Positions 37,585-38,620 of a stretch of DNA of 38,620 nucleotides are shown piece after piece. Below the pieces are notes generated by a model that was given only the letters and a program-made list of their open reading frames with translations, ran no database searches and had not been told where the DNA came from. Numbering within the stretch: the first letter of the stretch is position 1; every line of letters begins with the position of its first letter. The stretch is from Trichomonas tenax (Eukaryota; Parabasalia; Trichomonadida; Trichomonadidae), in assembly GCA_023091735.1 (NCBI GenBank), contig JALKBU010000460.1, forward strand, positions 1 to 38,620, given 5' to 3'. A program made the translations under genes and the position numbers.

Positions 37585-38620
37585 ATGGAGAACGAACAAC
37601 TAAACGAATTCACACCAGTTGAGCACTATCATCAAATAAGAAGTTACTTTGATATAATTGATAATGCGATTCAGGTTGGTGATACTAATAGACGTTATGT
37701 ACCCTCAAAAGATCCAGCGTCACCGAAAGACATTAATGATAACTCTTATACAACATTTAATATTAGTCCTAAGGGCGAAAATATGATCGATTTATATAAT
37801 ACTAATCTATTATTTACTTATAAACTTGCTACAAAAGTTGATGCTTCAACTATTCCAAACACAAACAATCCTGCTTTATGGCTCGGAGATGATGATACAG
37901 TTTATTTCGCAGGATCTTATCAAGTTCTTGCTAATGGTAGATCTGTATATTCCACTGATAATGCAATCTTTGAAGCATACGTAATATCGAATTGTGGAAC
38001 AACCGAAACTGTTAAGAAAGTTGATGTATTCAGTAAAACAAGACATGCGGACGTATGGAAGAGAGTAAATACTGTCAGATCTGGTCAGGTTGTTGATTGT
38101 GGAGATAAATCTGCTAATTCTGAAATTAATGTCGAAATACCTCTCAAACTTCCTGTGAGGAAATTCTTACCATTCGAAACAATAAGATTTATTCCTGACT
38201 TTGCAGGTAATATTCAAATCAAAGTTAAGTTCACAAGTGATGCTTTACAAGTTTGTCCTCTTTCTGTTGAGGATTGCTTAATCACACCTAACAATGTTGC
38301 AAAAGTCGTAACATATCCTAAACTTACGAATCACTTCATTCCATGGTCTCAGGAGTTCACGATGATTACATTAGTGACTCAGGATTCATCGACAAAGGCT
38401 ATAACAGTAACGACTGGGGTACAGAAATTAACAAAAGTTATGGCACAATTTACAGATTGCGCTGTTTTAGGTAAGAACTTTTCATTAGATCCTAACGTTT
38501 ACGCTGAATTGGTGGAACATTACACAAATCAAGCTTTATGCTTCCCAATTAAGTTGATGGATTGGATGCCTATGGATGGTACAATTTCTGATAAAGCAGG
38601 ATCGAAATGTACATTTACGA
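37585..38620 (+). CDS. Capsid-like protein (partial, runs off window)
   Basis: The ATG at 37585 opens 345 codons with no stop before the window ends. The protein looks beta-rich: an early NMIDLYNTNLLFTYKL, then a VEIPLKLPVRKFLPFE strand followed by IRFIPDFAGNIQIKVKF. This PLK-x-x-hydrophobic-FE, then IP-x-x-x-GNIxI, layout is what I know from double-jelly-roll major capsid proteins of Polinton/Maverick elements and their viral relatives. The flanking genes (basic small protein, fibre-tip-like ORF) fit a virion module. Trichomonads are known to carry thousands of Mavericks. No polymerase B or integrase is in view, so the element's identity is an inference. The C-terminal half is not visible. 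Confidence 0.5.
   Translation, partial: MENEQLNEFTPVEHYHQIRSYFDIIDNAIQVGDTNRRYVPSKDPASPKDINDNSYTTFNISPKGENMIDLYNTNLLFTYKLATKVDASTIPNTNNPALWLGDDDTVYFAGSYQVLANGRSVYSTDNAIFEAYVISNCGTTETVKKVDVFSKTRHADVWKRVNTVRSGQVVDCGDKSANSEINVEIPLKLPVRKFLPFETIRFIPDFAGNIQIKVKFTSDALQVCPLSVEDCLITPNNVAKVVTYPKLTNHFIPWSQEFTMITLVTQDSSTKAITVTTGVQKLTKVMAQFTDCAVLGKNFSLDPNVYAELVEHYTNQALCFPIKLMDWMPMDGTISDKAGSKCTFT

Overview
The window looks like nuclear DNA of a trichomonad (Trichomonas/Tritrichomonas type parabasalid). The evidence is: about 70% A+T; very long genes without introns (a 7.7 kb HECT E3 ligase gene and a 5.3 kb HEAT-repeat gene); stop codons that often run into TAAA, the trichomonad poly(A) signal; an Inr-like TCACTTT before one gene; a laterally acquired GH25 lysozyme; a membrane-proximal surface-protein tail with an NPLY motif; a glycine-rich-domain relic; and pieces resembling Maverick/Polinton elements at both ends.

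Layout. 0-3.0 kb is mobile or virus-like DNA: two copies of an HNH-like gene end lie in a 375-bp inverted repeat, one of them joined to a DUF3223/DCL-like domain, followed by an orphan ORF and long homopolymer tracts. 3.4-4.1 kb is an intact GH25 lysozyme gene. 4.4-9.5 kb is gene-poor and holds relics: an unknown gene with one internal stop and a transmembrane/NPLY surface-protein tail. 9.5-13.1 kb carries three small unknown genes and a short inverted-repeat element with an unusual GC-rich core. 13.4-14.8 kb has a 276-bp inverted copy of part of the downstream HECT gene, a glycine-rich-domain relic and a perfect 20-bp-arm palindrome. 15.0-22.7 kb is the 2,572-aa HECT ligase. 22.7-27.7 kb holds a frameshifted discoidin-like gene (minus) and a badly broken TOR kinase gene (plus). 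27.8-33.15 kb is an intact 1,775-aa HEAT-type protein resembling Furry/Tao3/Mor2 (minus). 33.2-35.3 kb has promoter-like repeats, a MITE-like element and hairpins. 35.4-38.6 kb is a second virus-like block: a broken small ORF, an ORF resembling a phage tail-fibre tip, a short basic protein, an unknown acidic protein and a capsid-like ORF running off the window.

The intact host genes (lysozyme, HECT ligase, Furry-like scaffold and small unknowns) do not form one pathway. The most interesting part is the right-hand block. There a putative double-jelly-roll capsid gene lies about 1.5 kb from an ORF whose HxH pattern is that of bacteriophage fibre tips. ORFs in both end blocks share an A/T-rich start-proximal motif, which suggests one element family with its own promoter.

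The work was done by reading the sequence only. Family names come from recognising motifs, not from searches. Several apparent ORFs begin at TTG or GTG; since this is a eukaryote, starts were moved to ATG or the ORF was rejected.
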